Shown: positions 9,901-17,551 of the stretch, in pieces
Layout: each line of letters opens with the position of its first letter
Numbering within the stretch: the stretch's first letter is position 1
NCBI RefSeq assembly: GCF_002160025.1
Contig: NZ_NFJU01000006.1
Span: 1 to 64,000 of the forward strand
Length of the DNA stretch: 64,000 nucleotides
Direction of reading: 5' to 3'
Source: Anaeromassilibacillus sp. An200
GTDB lineage: Bacteria; Bacillota; Clostridia; Oscillospirales; Acutalibacteraceae
Position numbers and translations under genes: made by a program
The notes under the pieces: model-generated
What the model was told of the DNA's origin: nothing
What the model saw: the letters and a program-made list of their open reading frames with translations, nothing else
Databases searched by the model: none

Positions 9901-9979
9901 CGTGCTTTTTCCAGCGTTCCTCGCGCAGGCGCGAGGCGGCGCGGCTCAGGCGCTCGTAGTCATACGAATAAAATGGCAT
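6902..9979 (-). CDS. GH38 alpha-mannosidase
   Basis: This 1025-residue cytoplasmic enzyme (no signal peptide) should remove alpha-linked mannose from oligosaccharides. It has an N-terminal galactose-binding-like region, then the GH38 catalytic domain opening with VGHTHIDTAWLW (about residues 242-253; His and Asp bind Zn2+). LWLPDVFGYS follows at about 353-362; its Asp (about 357) is the family nucleophile. The middle three-helix bundle and large C-terminal beta domains follow. GGAGGAG lies 8 nt upstream of ATG 9979. It stands alone with its own promoter, 24 kb from the GH85/GH29 locus, with which it may cooperate in host N-glycan breakdown. Linkage specificity cannot be read from sequence. 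Confidence 0.95.
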   Translation of the reverse strand: MPFYSYDYERLSRAASRLREERWKKHAPIPAFFTAEDNGDLGAAPPASFGPQEFHPGEIWSGYDRYLWLDATVEVPQDFTGSLWGRFDFGTTGGGNNSGFESLLYVDGHPYQGVDQNHQDVPLHTRPGQELHLQFRLWSGLVGGGKPHPNDHKFQMAELAILDEGADSLYYWLTCLLGAHRMLDENDPEKQRVLNLAAKAWDLVDTSDLGSEDFFASAARAVSFLESELPQEEKKVIVDVVGHTHIDTAWLWRLCHTHEKCARSFSTVNRLMTEYPEYIFLHTQPQQYDFIKHDYPEIFEQIRRRAAQGRWEPAGGMWVEADCNLPSGESLVRQLLYGTRFFESEFGNKSTFLWLPDVFGYSAALPQILKQSEIDTFITTKISWNDQNVLPYDTFEWRGIDGTSVLTHFITTSSPGERMYTYNGLTDAVAIKGVWNAYHNKELNTELLVSYGYGDGGGGPNRDMIEHARRIGRIPGMPEVRQERVDNFCVHLHRTVEENRRHAYIPVWDGELYLEFHRGTYTSQAYNKKMNRRMEFLLRSAEEAVSRAMLRGEEVSALREKLAEAWKTVLCLQFHDIIPGSSIREVYEDSHVLYGQAEALAREVLETAAAADGDENAVTVWNNANWQRESVVELPCEMGSRHAELPDGTIPPQSGNAVSLRLPAGSTQKLVLKEGPAPAAPGCAAVLAHGLETDALRLLWNKAGRLVSIYDKKANRELVPEGAEANALTLYEDRPREYDAWELEYSHQRKPWELPAPSRVSIVENSAVRAVAEFRFTFRKSTLVQRLTVYPHRTRIDFATRVEWNERETVMKVAFPTILHSGRARFDIQFGSMERPTTKNTSWEYAKFESVGHKWADLSESGYGAALLNDSKYGYDVHDGTLRLTLLKSSNSPDYTADAGTQEFTYSLYLHTGEWYEANVDRESWEINDPPIVFSGAAELPALFPADLPGVTFDAVKPAEDGKALILRLHEKEGRHTSVTIPTAFPFKSWCECNLLERLDGEAHSEKKLRLTLRPFEIKTIKFTL

Positions 9980-10035
9980 AAGGCAAAACTCCTCCTTTGC
10001 GGCTGCCCTCTATCGTTTGGCAGTCCGTATTTCCC

Positions 10036-10063
10036 ATGATAGCGAATTTTTTTAAATTTTCAA
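10036..10063 (-). promoter_or_regulatory. Promoter of the GH38 gene
   Basis: On the minus strand TTGAAA and TATCAT are spaced by 16 nt, with the start site about 45 nt upstream of the ribosome-binding site. The rest of the 9980-10206 gap is AT-rich and holds no other feature I can support. Confidence 0.6.
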
Positions 10064-10206
10064 TAGGGCTTGTTTGAAAATAAAGAAAATTCCAATTTTT
10101 TTCTCAGAGCGGGAGGCTTTCCGGAATAAAATGGATTTCGCTTTGGTCTTGTGTTATATTTACTGTAAGAAACAATGCAAAACTGGGATTTGCGGGGGGA
10201 ATATTT

Positions 10207-10662
10207 GTGTCGAGAATATGTGCTGAGGAATGTGCGTTCAGGGATGTGGAATGGTATGGGGTTGACAGGCAGGGCAACATTGCTGTGTTTTGCAGTGGGG
10301 GAGTGGGAAACCTGCCGGAGTTCATTTGTGAAAGCGAAGAAAGAGCGGATAAACTTGTGGAATATTTTGACAAGATTCCCAAAAGCACAAATAGCATATT
10401 AATGTTTCCTAAAACAGAAATTGGGCGCGCAGAACAAACCGCGAAAAACTTTTCTGACAGAGGGTTGTATTATTTTGACTCGGATGATGGTGCAGAATTG
10501 GAAACTGCCGCACTGCACCCATATTACACAAAGCACTCTTATCCTGAAAATCCGCTGAAATACGATCGGCTGCCAGAGCATGTGAAAGAAATTCTAAAAT
10601 ACAATTTTTTGGAAACAGAAGATTTTTCACTTACAGACACGATACCGATCAAACAGGGCTGA
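10207..10662 (+). CDS. Hypothetical protein, small soluble
   Basis: This 151-residue acidic soluble protein starts at GTG 10207 with GGGGGGA 6 nt upstream. It opens with FRDVEWYGVDRQGNIAVF and then a GGVGNLPEF turn, a beta-rich arrangement. No signal peptide, membrane segment or catalytic motif is visible. Its base composition is clearly more AT-rich than the flanking mannosidase and GTPase genes, suggesting acquisition. Its fellow at 10769 is compositionally similar. Such pairs are often solitary immunity-type genes of toxin systems, but no toxin is nearby and the family is not one I can name. Confidence 0.65.
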   Translation: MSRICAEECAFRDVEWYGVDRQGNIAVFCSGGVGNLPEFICESEERADKLVEYFDKIPKSTNSILMFPKTEIGRAEQTAKNFSDRGLYYFDSDDGAELETAALHPYYTKHSYPENPLKYDRLPEHVKEILKYNFLETEDFSLTDTIPIKQG

Positions 10663-10768
10663 CCGTCGCTGTTCCGTATGATCATGAAGAAAAGCAGATA
10701 GAAATTGAAATTGGAACATGATAGAATAGGATAAAATAGACAGGATAATCGTCAGGAGGCAGATGAGC

Positions 10769-11542
10769 ATGAGCTTTCAGTATGATTTCACCGTAACGGA
10801 ACTATTGGAAAAAATGGGTTATACCAAAGGCGACGATAAGATTTTAAATGACCAGCAAAAAGACATCGTTCTTCCTGCTGTGCTCCATGATTTTTTGTCT
10901 GTCGCAATCCATACGGACTTGTTTTCCACATCGGATGTGTGGGTGCGAAAAAGAGAACTCATCCGATCTCTTTATGACGATATAGAAGAAAACATCGAAG
11001 ATGAAAAAGAGTATTGGGAAAAAGACAAAAAAGCCGCCAGGAAAAGTGAGTATTACCGGTTTTATAAACTTCCCAAAGAACAGTGGAAGGACATTGTCCC
11101 GAACTACTTGCTCATCGGCAGTGATTTTTCGATGGGAGTCATAGAATTCGGCATTTGCGTTACGGATTTGGATCAGGATGACCCGCCTGTATCTATGCAC
11201 CATGAGAATGATTCGATTCGTAAATGGAGGCCGTATACAAACAGTGTATCGGAATTTCTTATGCTGGTTTTTTGCGACGCTTTGTCGTGCGACATGTATG
11301 ACACGGTCATGGATGTCTTGGAGAAGGACGGATGGGATAACAAGCTGCTTTCTAAAGATGAAATCAATCGTTATGCAATCGATTTGAATTCCGTGAAAAA
11401 ATACCCATCCTTTTATGATGGAAACGCTTTATTGGGCTGTGCCTATGAGGAAGACAGCCATACGCTTTTATTGATCAAATGGAATGAAACCACGGGGGAA
11501 ATCATCAGCGGTGTCGCATACAGCAAAGACAACATTTCATAA
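10769..11542 (+). CDS. Hypothetical protein, possibly SMI1/KNR4 (SUKH)-like
   Basis: This 257-residue soluble, acidic protein has two adjacent ATG codons; 10769 sits 9 nt after AGGAGG while 10763 is only 3 nt away, so 10769 is preferred. The centre (about residues 100-165) reads LPKEQWKDIVPNYLLIGSDF then IEFGICVTDLDQ, an alternation of short strands and acidic turns that recalls SUKH-superfamily immunity proteins. No enzyme motif is seen. It is AT-rich relative to neighbours and converges on the TetM-like gene with only 3 nt between the stops. The SUKH assignment is a weak resemblance, and the protein may be an orphan immunity gene or unrelated. Confidence 0.6.
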   Translation: MSFQYDFTVTELLEKMGYTKGDDKILNDQQKDIVLPAVLHDFLSVAIHTDLFSTSDVWVRKRELIRSLYDDIEENIEDEKEYWEKDKKAARKSEYYRFYKLPKEQWKDIVPNYLLIGSDFSMGVIEFGICVTDLDQDDPPVSMHHENDSIRKWRPYTNSVSEFLMLVFCDALSCDMYDTVMDVLEKDGWDNKLLSKDEINRYAIDLNSVKKYPSFYDGNALLGCAYEEDSHTLLLIKWNETTGEIISGVAYSKDNIS

Positions 11543-11545
11543 TTT

Positions 11546-13531
11546 TTATTTCCACTCGCAGTGCATGTGTGATTCCGCCTCCTGCCACGGTACATAATAC
11601 CCCGCGCCGTGGGAGCAGAACACCGATCCGGCGGGGTTTTCCGTGTCGGCCTCCGGCTGGTAGCCGCGCATGGCGATGACCTCCGCTTCGTTGTGGCATG
11701 GCTCATAGCCGTCAAAGCGGATCGACACCGAGCCGCGCCCGCGTGTGAAGGCGGTCAGCTCCCGCTGGTAGTTGAGGAAGGTCGAGACGGGCGCGCGGCC
11801 CTCGATGACCGCCGTTTCCCCCTCCAGCGAGGGGGGAGAGAAGGTGCCGTACAGCCGCTGTACATCGGACATCACACGGCCGGCGTACTCCTGCGGCACG
11901 GCGGCGGAGAAGGCGCACCACGGCTCGAGCACGCGGTTTTTGGCGTGCATCAGCCCCTCACGGATGGCGCGGTAGACCGCTTCGCGGAAGTCCCCTCCCT
12001 CGGTGTGCTTGAGATGGGCGCGGCCGATGAGCAGCGTCACCTTCACATCCGTGAGCGGCGCGCCGAGCAGCACACCCTTGTGCTCCTTCTCAAAGACGTG
12101 CGTGCGGATCAGGTTCTGCCAGCTTCTCTCGAGGACGTCCAGCGGGCAGCGGCTCTCGAAGGTGATCCCGCTGCCGCGCGGGCCGGGGGAGAGCAGGAAG
12201 TGCACCTCCGCATAGTGGCGCAGCGGCTCAAAATGGCCGCAGGCGTGCACCGTGTCCTCGATCGTCTCGCGGTAGAGCACCTCGCAGTCCCCGAACGTGA
12301 CGGAGAAGCCGAACCGTGTTTCCATCAGCTCCCGCAGGATTTCCAGCTGCACCTCGCCCATCACATGCACGCGCAGCTCCCGCAGAGGCTCGTTCCACTC
12401 CACGCAGAGAGCGGGTTCCTCGTCCTCGAGCGTGCGGAAAGCGGCAAGGACAGCGCGCAGGTCATACGATTCGTCCCACTGGGCGCGGGAGAGCAGCACA
12501 GGCGTGAGCTCGCGGGGCCCGGCGGGCGGCTGATCCCCCACGCTGTCCCCGGCGCGCACCGAGGAAAGGCCCGCGGCACAGCACAGCTCCCCGGCGCGGG
12601 CCGACTCGATCGGCGTGAGCCGTCCGCCCCGGCAGCGCAGAAGCTCCGTCACCTTCTCGCGCGTCTGTGTCCCGTCCGCTGCGCGGCAGAGAACCTCGTC
12701 GCGGCAGCGCAGTGTTCCGGAGGTGACTTTCAGCCAGACCAGACGGCTTGCCCCGCGCCGCACCTGGTACGCCATTGCCCCGAATGGCGCGTCCTCCTTC
12801 TCCTGCCAGTGCGTTTCTGTCAGAAGCTCCATGCCGTCGAGGAATTCCCGCACCCCCTCGCCGCGCAGGGCGGAGCCGGAAAAGCATGGGAACAGCCTGC
12901 GTTCCCGCACCAGCCGCCGCAGCTCCGGAATCCACTCGTCCGGCGCAATGGTTCCGTCAAAATAGCGGGAGAGGAGATCGTCGTCGAGCGGGGCCAGTTC
13001 CTCCGCGAGCGTATCGTCCACCTCCCCGGAAAAGCCATCGAGCAGAACGGCGGCGGGGCTGCATTTGCGGCGCAGCTCGGAGAGGGTGCGCCCGGCGTCC
13101 GCGCCGGGGCGGTCGATCTTGTTGAGAAACAGCAGCACCGGTACGCCGTAGTGCGAAAGCAGCCGCCAGAGCGTTTCCGTGTGGCCCTGCACGCCCTCCG
13201 CACAGCTGACCACCAGAATGGCAAAATCAAGCGCCGGGAGCACGCGCTCCATCTCGGCGGAAAAATCCGTGTGGCCGGGTGTGTCGAGCAGATAATAGAC
13301 CGAATTCCCCCAGCGGAAATCCGCCTGCCCGGAAAAGACGGTGATTCCCCGCTCCCGCTCGATCGGCTCCGTGTCGAGGAAGGCGTCCCCGTGATCGACG
13401 CGCCCGCGCTCGCGCAGAGCGCCGCCAAGATAGAGAAGCTGCTCGGAGAGCGTCGTTTTCCCCGCGTCGACATGGGCCAGGATACCGACGCAGATTCTTT
13501 TTTCCGTCTCCCGTCCTTCTTTGTCCGCCAT
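11546..13531 (-). CDS. TetM/TetO-like ribosomal-protection GTPase
   Basis: This 661-residue translation GTPase is related to EF-G. It shows AHVDAGKT (G1, about residues 19-26), GIT in switch I (G2), DTPGHTDF (G3) and NKIDRPGAD (G4), then EF-G domains II-V. The C-terminus ends in CSHGAGYYVPWQEAESHMH, the tail typical of Tet ribosomal-protection proteins. Those proteins release tetracycline from the 30S A site. Its length is slightly above the usual 639-641, and the composition matches the GC-rich chromosome. This suggests a long-resident chromosomal relative rather than a recently acquired tet gene. Whether it gives resistance cannot be told from sequence. GGAGG lies 7 nt upstream of ATG 13531. 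Confidence 0.9.
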   Translation of the reverse strand: MADKEGRETEKRICVGILAHVDAGKTTLSEQLLYLGGALRERGRVDHGDAFLDTEPIERERGITVFSGQADFRWGNSVYYLLDTPGHTDFSAEMERVLPALDFAILVVSCAEGVQGHTETLWRLLSHYGVPVLLFLNKIDRPGADAGRTLSELRRKCSPAAVLLDGFSGEVDDTLAEELAPLDDDLLSRYFDGTIAPDEWIPELRRLVRERRLFPCFSGSALRGEGVREFLDGMELLTETHWQEKEDAPFGAMAYQVRRGASRLVWLKVTSGTLRCRDEVLCRAADGTQTREKVTELLRCRGGRLTPIESARAGELCCAAGLSSVRAGDSVGDQPPAGPRELTPVLLSRAQWDESYDLRAVLAAFRTLEDEEPALCVEWNEPLRELRVHVMGEVQLEILRELMETRFGFSVTFGDCEVLYRETIEDTVHACGHFEPLRHYAEVHFLLSPGPRGSGITFESRCPLDVLERSWQNLIRTHVFEKEHKGVLLGAPLTDVKVTLLIGRAHLKHTEGGDFREAVYRAIREGLMHAKNRVLEPWCAFSAAVPQEYAGRVMSDVQRLYGTFSPPSLEGETAVIEGRAPVSTFLNYQRELTAFTRGRGSVSIRFDGYEPCHNEAEVIAMRGYQPEADTENPAGSVFCSHGAGYYVPWQEAESHMHCEWK

Positions 13532-13624
13532 AAAACATCCTCCATTTCCAGGGCTTGCTGCAAAGCAGAAAAAATCCGTCCTTTTCGCATCCGGCCCTCA
13601 CAAAACATATTGTCAGTATATCAT

Positions 13625-13653
13625 GGGAGTTTTGCCTCGTCGAGACATGTTTT
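13625..13653 (-). promoter_or_regulatory. Promoter of the TetM-like gene
   Basis: On the minus strand TCGACG and TATACT are spaced by 17 nt. The start near 13618 leaves a leader of about 85 nt. No tet(M)-style leader-peptide attenuator was recognised in it. Confidence 0.6.
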
Positions 13654-13694
13654 TAGACGAAATGATATTCCTCTTTTTTCGGCAGATAAATTCC

Positions 13695-13723
13695 TTGACA
13701 GAGGAAATTCGTGGAGATATACT
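13695..13723 (+). promoter_or_regulatory. Promoter of the PAS-MCP gene
   Basis: TTGACA and TATACT are separated by exactly 17 nt, a near-consensus sigma-A promoter. The transcript would start near 13730, about 150 nt before the GTG start. Confidence 0.8.
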
Positions 13724-13776
13724 CAAGTTAGATTGGAAAAAATCCTGGCATTAATAGAAAAAGGAAGAAAGCGGTG

Positions 13777-13822
13777 AAGGTGCGCTTGCATATCCCAGCG
13801 GGATGGGCCAGGCGTGCCTTTT
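13777..13822 (+). promoter_or_regulatory. Leader hairpin upstream of the PAS-MCP gene
   Basis: AAGGTGCGC pairs (two G-U pairs) with GCGTGCCTT. Inside the loop ATCCC-AGC-GGGAT forms a second hairpin, and the outer stem ends in TTTTG. It sits between the promoter and the GTG start at 13880 and could be a weak attenuator. No known riboswitch signature was matched. Confidence 0.35.
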
Positions 13823-13879
13823 GTTGTGTGCTGCGGATTGAATTCCCATTCTATTTCGTTTCAAAAGGGAGGCATACCT

Positions 13880-15367
13880 GTGCTTTTGTTTGGAGATAAG
13901 CAAATCGTTGATGCTCTGCGGGAAATTTCCTTTGATGTTTTTACGGATCCGCAGGAGATTCCCTCCGGTCTGAATCTGCCGGCGTCCAGTGCCATGCAAA
14001 ACCAGATGAACCGGGTGCTGGGGTTGTATTATAACCGTATCCTGTGGGAAAGCAATAATGTCCACCTGGTCAATGAGACCATTTCCTCCGGGCTGTGGAA
14101 TATGGATATCGGGCAGGGCAATCAGGTGGTGGCCGCTTATTGGTCAGACGATTTTCGCCACATGATTGGATACAACAGTGTGGAGGATTTCCCCAATAGG
14201 CTGGAGTCCTGGTCCAATCTGCTGCATCCGGAGGACAAGGACCGCACGCTGAACCTGTTTGTGCAGACGCTTGAGGATCGCTCCGGCAAAACCAAATATG
14301 ATCTTGAATACCGGCTGAAAACAAAGAACCGGGGATACCGGTGGTATCGCGCGGCGGGAAATGTGAAGCGGAACCAGCAGGGGCAGGCGATCCAGTTTAT
14401 CGGCATCTTTGTGGACGTCAACGAGGAACATGAGGGAAAGGAAGCGCTCGATCGGGTCCTCAAGCGCTATTCCGCCATTGACAATGTCACCATACAGGGA
14501 TCCTTTTATATCAGGCTGCAAAAGCACAGTCTGGAGGATCCCAAAAATGAAGTCTGGTTTTCAGAGCCCTTCCGCAAGCAGCTGGGCTTTGAGGGGGAGA
14601 CGGAGTTCCCGAATCAGATCCATTCCTGGCTGAACCGCATCCATCCGGAGGATCTTCCCGCGTTTCTCAGCGTGATAAATGACGGCATTGCCCAGCAGAA
14701 TGGCACGGTGGACACCAAGTATCGGATCCAGCACCGAAACGGGAACTATCTGTGGATGCATGCCGTGATTGGTGTGGACAGGGAGGAAAACAGCGGCAGG
14801 CTGTTGATGGCGGGAGTGATCAACGATGTGACTGAGCTTTATCACACCCGTGAGCTGGTGGAGCAGAATATGAACGATCACGTCCGTTCCCTGAGCGAAT
14901 GTTTGGAGAAAATCAACCAAACCATTGCGGAAAATACAGAAGCGATGCAGCTTGTGATGAAGCGCCAGGAGGAGCTGGCCCAGATTCTCAAGGACTCGCA
15001 GAATCAGATGGAGCGCACTTCCCAGGCTGTCAGCGCCATTCAGAATATTTCCCGGCAAACCAACCTTCTGTCGCTGAACGCTTCGGTGGAGGCTGCGCGG
15101 GCAGGCGCCGCGGGAAAAGGCTTCGCCGTGGTGGCGGAGGAGGTGCGGAGCCTCGCGCAGAACAGCGACGATGTTTCCAAGGAAATTTCCGGCGATCTGG
15201 GCCAGATGAAGGAATATGTGGAAAATGTGGCCCAGCAGTTTGGAATGCTCAACGAGGAGATCTCCAATCAGGATAAAAAGATGTCGTCCATTCAGCAGAT
15301 GGTCACGGAAATTGACACAACGGTGAGCGGTGTCAAGGATGTCATGAATATGCTGCTGAATCAGTAA
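13880..15367 (+). CDS. Soluble PAS-PAS methyl-accepting chemotaxis-type protein
   Basis: This 495-residue cytoplasmic sensor has an N-terminal region, two PAS_3-type domains (about residues 65-185 and 205-330; both contain HPEDxxxF and a YRxxxxxGxYxW element) and a short MCP signalling domain. The helical hairpin tip [15 protein letters not shown] lies at about 395-410. There is no transmembrane segment, so it senses an internal signal. The start is GTG 13880 with AGGGAGG 7 nt upstream. The signalling domain is shortened, with few heptads on each side of the tip. No che genes are in the window. Its 3' end overlaps that of the convergent patatin gene by 7 nt. Confidence 0.9.
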   Translation: MLLFGDKQIVDALREISFDVFTDPQEIPSGLNLPASSAMQNQMNRVLGLYYNRILWESNNVHLVNETISSGLWNMDIGQGNQVVAAYWSDDFRHMIGYNSVEDFPNRLESWSNLLHPEDKDRTLNLFVQTLEDRSGKTKYDLEYRLKTKNRGYRWYRAAGNVKRNQQGQAIQFIGIFVDVNEEHEGKEALDRVLKRYSAIDNVTIQGSFYIRLQKHSLEDPKNEVWFSEPFRKQLGFEGETEFPNQIHSWLNRIHPEDLPAFLSVINDGIAQQNGTVDTKYRIQHRNGNYLWMHAVIGVDREENSGRLLMAGVINDVTELYHTRELVEQNMNDHVRSLSECLEKINQTIAENTEAMQLVMKRQEELAQILKDSQNQMERTSQAVSAIQNISRQTNLLSLNASVEAARAGAAGKGFAVVAEEVRSLAQNSDDVSKEISGDLGQMKEYVENVAQQFGMLNEEISNQDKKMSSIQQMVTEIDTTVSGVKDVMNMLLNQ

Positions 15368-16203
15368 TTGCGCAGAAATCCGCTGCCGAGCAGCGCGCGT
15401 CCCGCTTCCAGGCCCTCCTGATACAGAGCGAGGAGCTTGTCCCGGTCGCGCTCGATGCGGCGCACCTGCGGCGGGGTGGCCGGGGCAATCACAGCGGCTG
15501 TCCCGCCGCATTCCAGTCCGGCAAGAAAGTCGAGCGTATCGTTATAGATCCGGTGCCGTGTGTCGAGCGCGCGGATCATCGCGGGATACCGGCGGAACGC
15601 GCTGCGGTAGACGGCGCGGAAGGACTGCGCAGGCTTGCGGTAGCCGCGCTCCCGCGTGAGCACCACCACAACGCGGTCACAGCCGTCTGCGAGCGCCCGG
15701 CGCACGGGGATCGGGTCGGCGGTGCCGCCGTCGAGCAGGAGCCGTCCCCGGTACGCGACGGGCTGAGAGAGCAGGGGCAGGGAGGTTGTGGCGCGCAGCG
15801 CCTCGAGATCGTCCCCGATCTCCTCCTTGCCAAAATAGACCGTCTCGCCCGTGCGGATATCAATCGCGCCTGTCCAAAATTCACAGAGGTTCTCCTGAAA
15901 CGCCTGATAGTCGAACGGATCCAGATGCTGCGGGATCTCGTGAAAAATAAAATCCATGCCGAACAGAGAACGGTGCAGCAGCAGGCTGCGAAGCCCCATG
16001 TAGCGCGGGTCGTGCAGATAGTCCGTGTTGGTGCGCAGGCCGCGCTCCCTTTGTCCGGACACATACGACACACCGTTTGCCGCTCCCGCCGAGACACCGA
16101 TCACATAATCCGCGTGAAAATTTCCGTCGAGGAATGCATCGAGCACGCCGGCGGTGAATACGCCGCGCAGGCCGCCTCCCTCAAGCACAAGCCCTGTTTT
16201 CAT
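15361..16203 (-). CDS. Patatin-like phospholipase
   Basis: This 280-residue soluble acyl hydrolase of the RssA/YjjU patatin group has the oxyanion loop EGGGLRG (residues 8-14), the nucleophile elbow GVSAG (Ser38) and the DGG motif with the second catalytic residue (Asp about 158). A C-terminal extension typical of the bacterial RssA-like subgroup follows. It should hydrolyse phospholipid or acyl esters; the natural substrate is unknown. The start at ATG 16203 is chosen for GGAGGGA 7 nt upstream. It is divergent from the nucleosidase gene, and its stop codon lies inside the end of the PAS-MCP gene. Confidence 0.92.
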   Translation of the reverse strand: MKTGLVLEGGGLRGVFTAGVLDAFLDGNFHADYVIGVSAGAANGVSYVSGQRERGLRTNTDYLHDPRYMGLRSLLLHRSLFGMDFIFHEIPQHLDPFDYQAFQENLCEFWTGAIDIRTGETVYFGKEEIGDDLEALRATTSLPLLSQPVAYRGRLLLDGGTADPIPVRRALADGCDRVVVVLTRERGYRKPAQSFRAVYRSAFRRYPAMIRALDTRHRIYNDTLDFLAGLECGGTAAVIAPATPPQVRRIERDRDKLLALYQEGLEAGRALLGSGFLRNY

Positions 16204-16237
16204 GGGCTGTCCCTCCTTTTGCAGGCAATCTGCTCTC

Positions 16238-16267
16238 ATTGTAAGACCGGGCGGCGGCGCTTGTCAA
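16238..16267 (-). promoter_or_regulatory. Promoter of the patatin gene
   Basis: On the minus strand TTGACA and TACAAT are spaced by 18 nt. It lies back to back with the nucleosidase promoter at 16279-16307. Confidence 0.65.
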
Positions 16268-16278
16268 ACGGAAACCGC

Positions 16279-16307
16279 TTGCAATTCGTGCCCGCGCACA
16301 GTATAAT
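16279..16307 (+). promoter_or_regulatory. Promoter of the MTA/SAH nucleosidase gene
   Basis: TTGCAA and TATAAT are separated by 17 nt, and the start near 16314 gives a 29-nt leader with GGAAGGAG. Confidence 0.75.
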
Positions 16308-16342
16308 AGAAAGAAAAACGGTTTGGAAGGAGTCGGCGAGCG

Positions 16343-17038
16343 ATGATAGGGATCATAGGAGCGATGGATATCGAGGTCAACCGCCTGATTGAGGCGATGG
16401 AGGACAAAACGCCGGAGACGGTGAGCCGCATGACCTTCTGGCGCGGCACGCTGGCGGGCGTGGCGTGCGTCGTGGCCCGCTGCGGCGCGGGAAAGGTCAA
16501 TTCCGCCGTCTGCGCCCAGACGATGATCCTGCGCTACGGCGTGGAGATTGTGATCAACACGGGCGCGGCGGGAGGCGTCGGCAGCCGCGACGTGAAGATT
16601 GGGGATCTGGTGGTGGCCACGGGCGTCATCCAGCACGACTATGACACCACGGCGATCGACGGGGAGAACGGACATAACCTTTCCCTGCTGAACGAATCGC
16701 TCCTGCCTGCAGACGAGCGCGTCTCCGGCCTGCTCGCGGACTGTGCGCAGGAGATCTATGCGGGGAACGTGCACCGCGGCGTGGTGGCAACCGGCGACCA
16801 GTTCATCTGCGGGAACGCGCGCCTGCATGAGATTGCGGAACGCACCGGCGCGGTGGCGTGTGAGATGGAGGGCGGCAGCATCGGCCAGGCGTGCGCGCTC
16901 GCGGGTGTACCGTTTGCCGTCCTGCGTGCGATCTCCGACAACGCCGACGACAACGCTGTGGTCGATTTCCCGAAATTTGTCCTTGAGGCGGCGGAGAAGA
17001 GCGCGGCTCTGCTCATGAAGGCTCTGCCCCGGCTGTAA
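16343..17038 (+). CDS. mtnN: 5'-methylthioadenosine/S-adenosylhomocysteine nucleosidase
   Basis: This 231-residue cytoplasmic enzyme cleaves adenine from S-adenosylhomocysteine and methylthioadenosine, feeding methyl-cycle recycling. The N-terminus IGIIGAMDIEV supplies the first catalytic Glu (residue 11). NTGAAGG is the phosphorylase-fold glycine motif, CEMEGGSIGQ binds ribose, and RAISDNADD carries the catalytic Asp. Length is exactly that of the family. GGAAGGAG lies 12 nt upstream of the ATG. It has its own promoter and is followed by the tRNA-Phe unit. Confidence 0.96.
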   Translation: MIGIIGAMDIEVNRLIEAMEDKTPETVSRMTFWRGTLAGVACVVARCGAGKVNSAVCAQTMILRYGVEIVINTGAAGGVGSRDVKIGDLVVATGVIQHDYDTTAIDGENGHNLSLLNESLLPADERVSGLLADCAQEIYAGNVHRGVVATGDQFICGNARLHEIAERTGAVACEMEGGSIGQACALAGVPFAVLRAISDNADDNAVVDFPKFVLEAAEKSAALLMKALPRL

Positions 17039-17056
17039 AAAAATCTTATTTTCCTC

Positions 17057-17086
17057 TTGATTTTCTCCCCTGAGGTGTGCTATAAT
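17057..17086 (+). promoter_or_regulatory. Promoter of tRNA-Phe
   Basis: TTGATT and TATAAT are spaced by 18 nt, with the inferred start about 13 nt before the tRNA 5' end. Confidence 0.7.
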
Positions 17087-17105
17087 CCAAAAGCTGACAA
17101 AACAC

Positions 17106-17181
17106 GCCTCTGTAGCTCAGTTGGTAGAGCAGGGGACTGAAAATCCCCGTGTCGGTGGTTCGATTCCGCCCGGAGGCACCA
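17106..17181 (+). tRNA. tRNA-Phe (anticodon GAA)
   Basis: This 76-nt cloverleaf has acceptor arms GCCTCTG and CGGAGGC (one G-U pair), a D arm with AGCTCAGTTGGTAGAGC, an anticodon stem GGGGA/TCCCC around CTGAAAA giving anticodon GAA, a T loop GGTTCGATTCC, discriminator A, and an encoded CCA end. tRNA genes are common integration sites, but no att duplication or integrase is visible next to this one. Confidence 0.97.
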
Positions 17182-17245
17182 GCATTAGGATCGGTGACCT
17201 GCCCGAAAGCAGGGGCTTTCCCGGCAAAGAAAGCCTGAAAAAGAG

Positions 17246-17304
17246 AAGCCAATAACATTTTCCAGCTGTCTGCAAAGATGGCGAAGAGTGTTATTGGCTT
17301 TTTT
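17246..17304 (+). terminator. Terminator of the tRNA transcript
   Basis: AAGCCAATAACA pairs perfectly over 12 bp with TGTTATTGGCTT around a 31-nt loop and runs into a T-tract. It is 36 nt upstream of the HTH gene start and would insulate that operon from the tRNA. Confidence 0.75.
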
Positions 17305-17339
17305 GCTGTCCCGAACCCCATCAAAAGGAGAGAGTTGTT

Positions 17340-17540
17340 ATGAATCACGCCATCAATGCTTATTTCCAATCCTTGATCCAGCGGGCGGGAGGCCCCAAGG
17401 CATTTGCAAACCGGTATGGTCTGTCCGCCCCCACGATCGAAGCCTGGGCGGCGGGGACACGCCGCGCCCAGGAAAATTCCCTGACTGTCGTTGCCTGCGC
17501 TTTGGGGCTGGGAGCCTCCGGCTGGACAAAGCTTTGCTGA
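17340..17540 (+). CDS. Small Cro/CI-type helix-turn-helix protein
   Basis: This 66-residue protein consists almost only of a helix-turn-helix: GGPKAFANRYGLSAPTIEAW followed by a second helix pair with VVACALGL. ATG 17340 has AGGAGAG about 8 nt upstream. It ends 11 nt before the MFS transporter start and shares its transcript, so it probably regulates the transporter or is a small DNA-binding accessory. The protein has no effector domain. Confidence 0.75.
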   Translation: MNHAINAYFQSLIQRAGGPKAFANRYGLSAPTIEAWAAGTRRAQENSLTVVACALGLGASGWTKLC

Positions 17541-17551
17541 GGGGGAGACCA

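Noticed and set aside
11609-13777. Long plus-strand frame opposite the TetM-like gene
   Set aside because: Antisense shadow with low-complexity Arg/Ala/Gly content and no ribosome-binding site. The opposite strand has all GTPase motifs.
17106-17345. Integration site (att) of a mobile element at tRNA-Phe
   Set aside because: No integrase gene and no direct repeat of the tRNA 3' end was found nearby.
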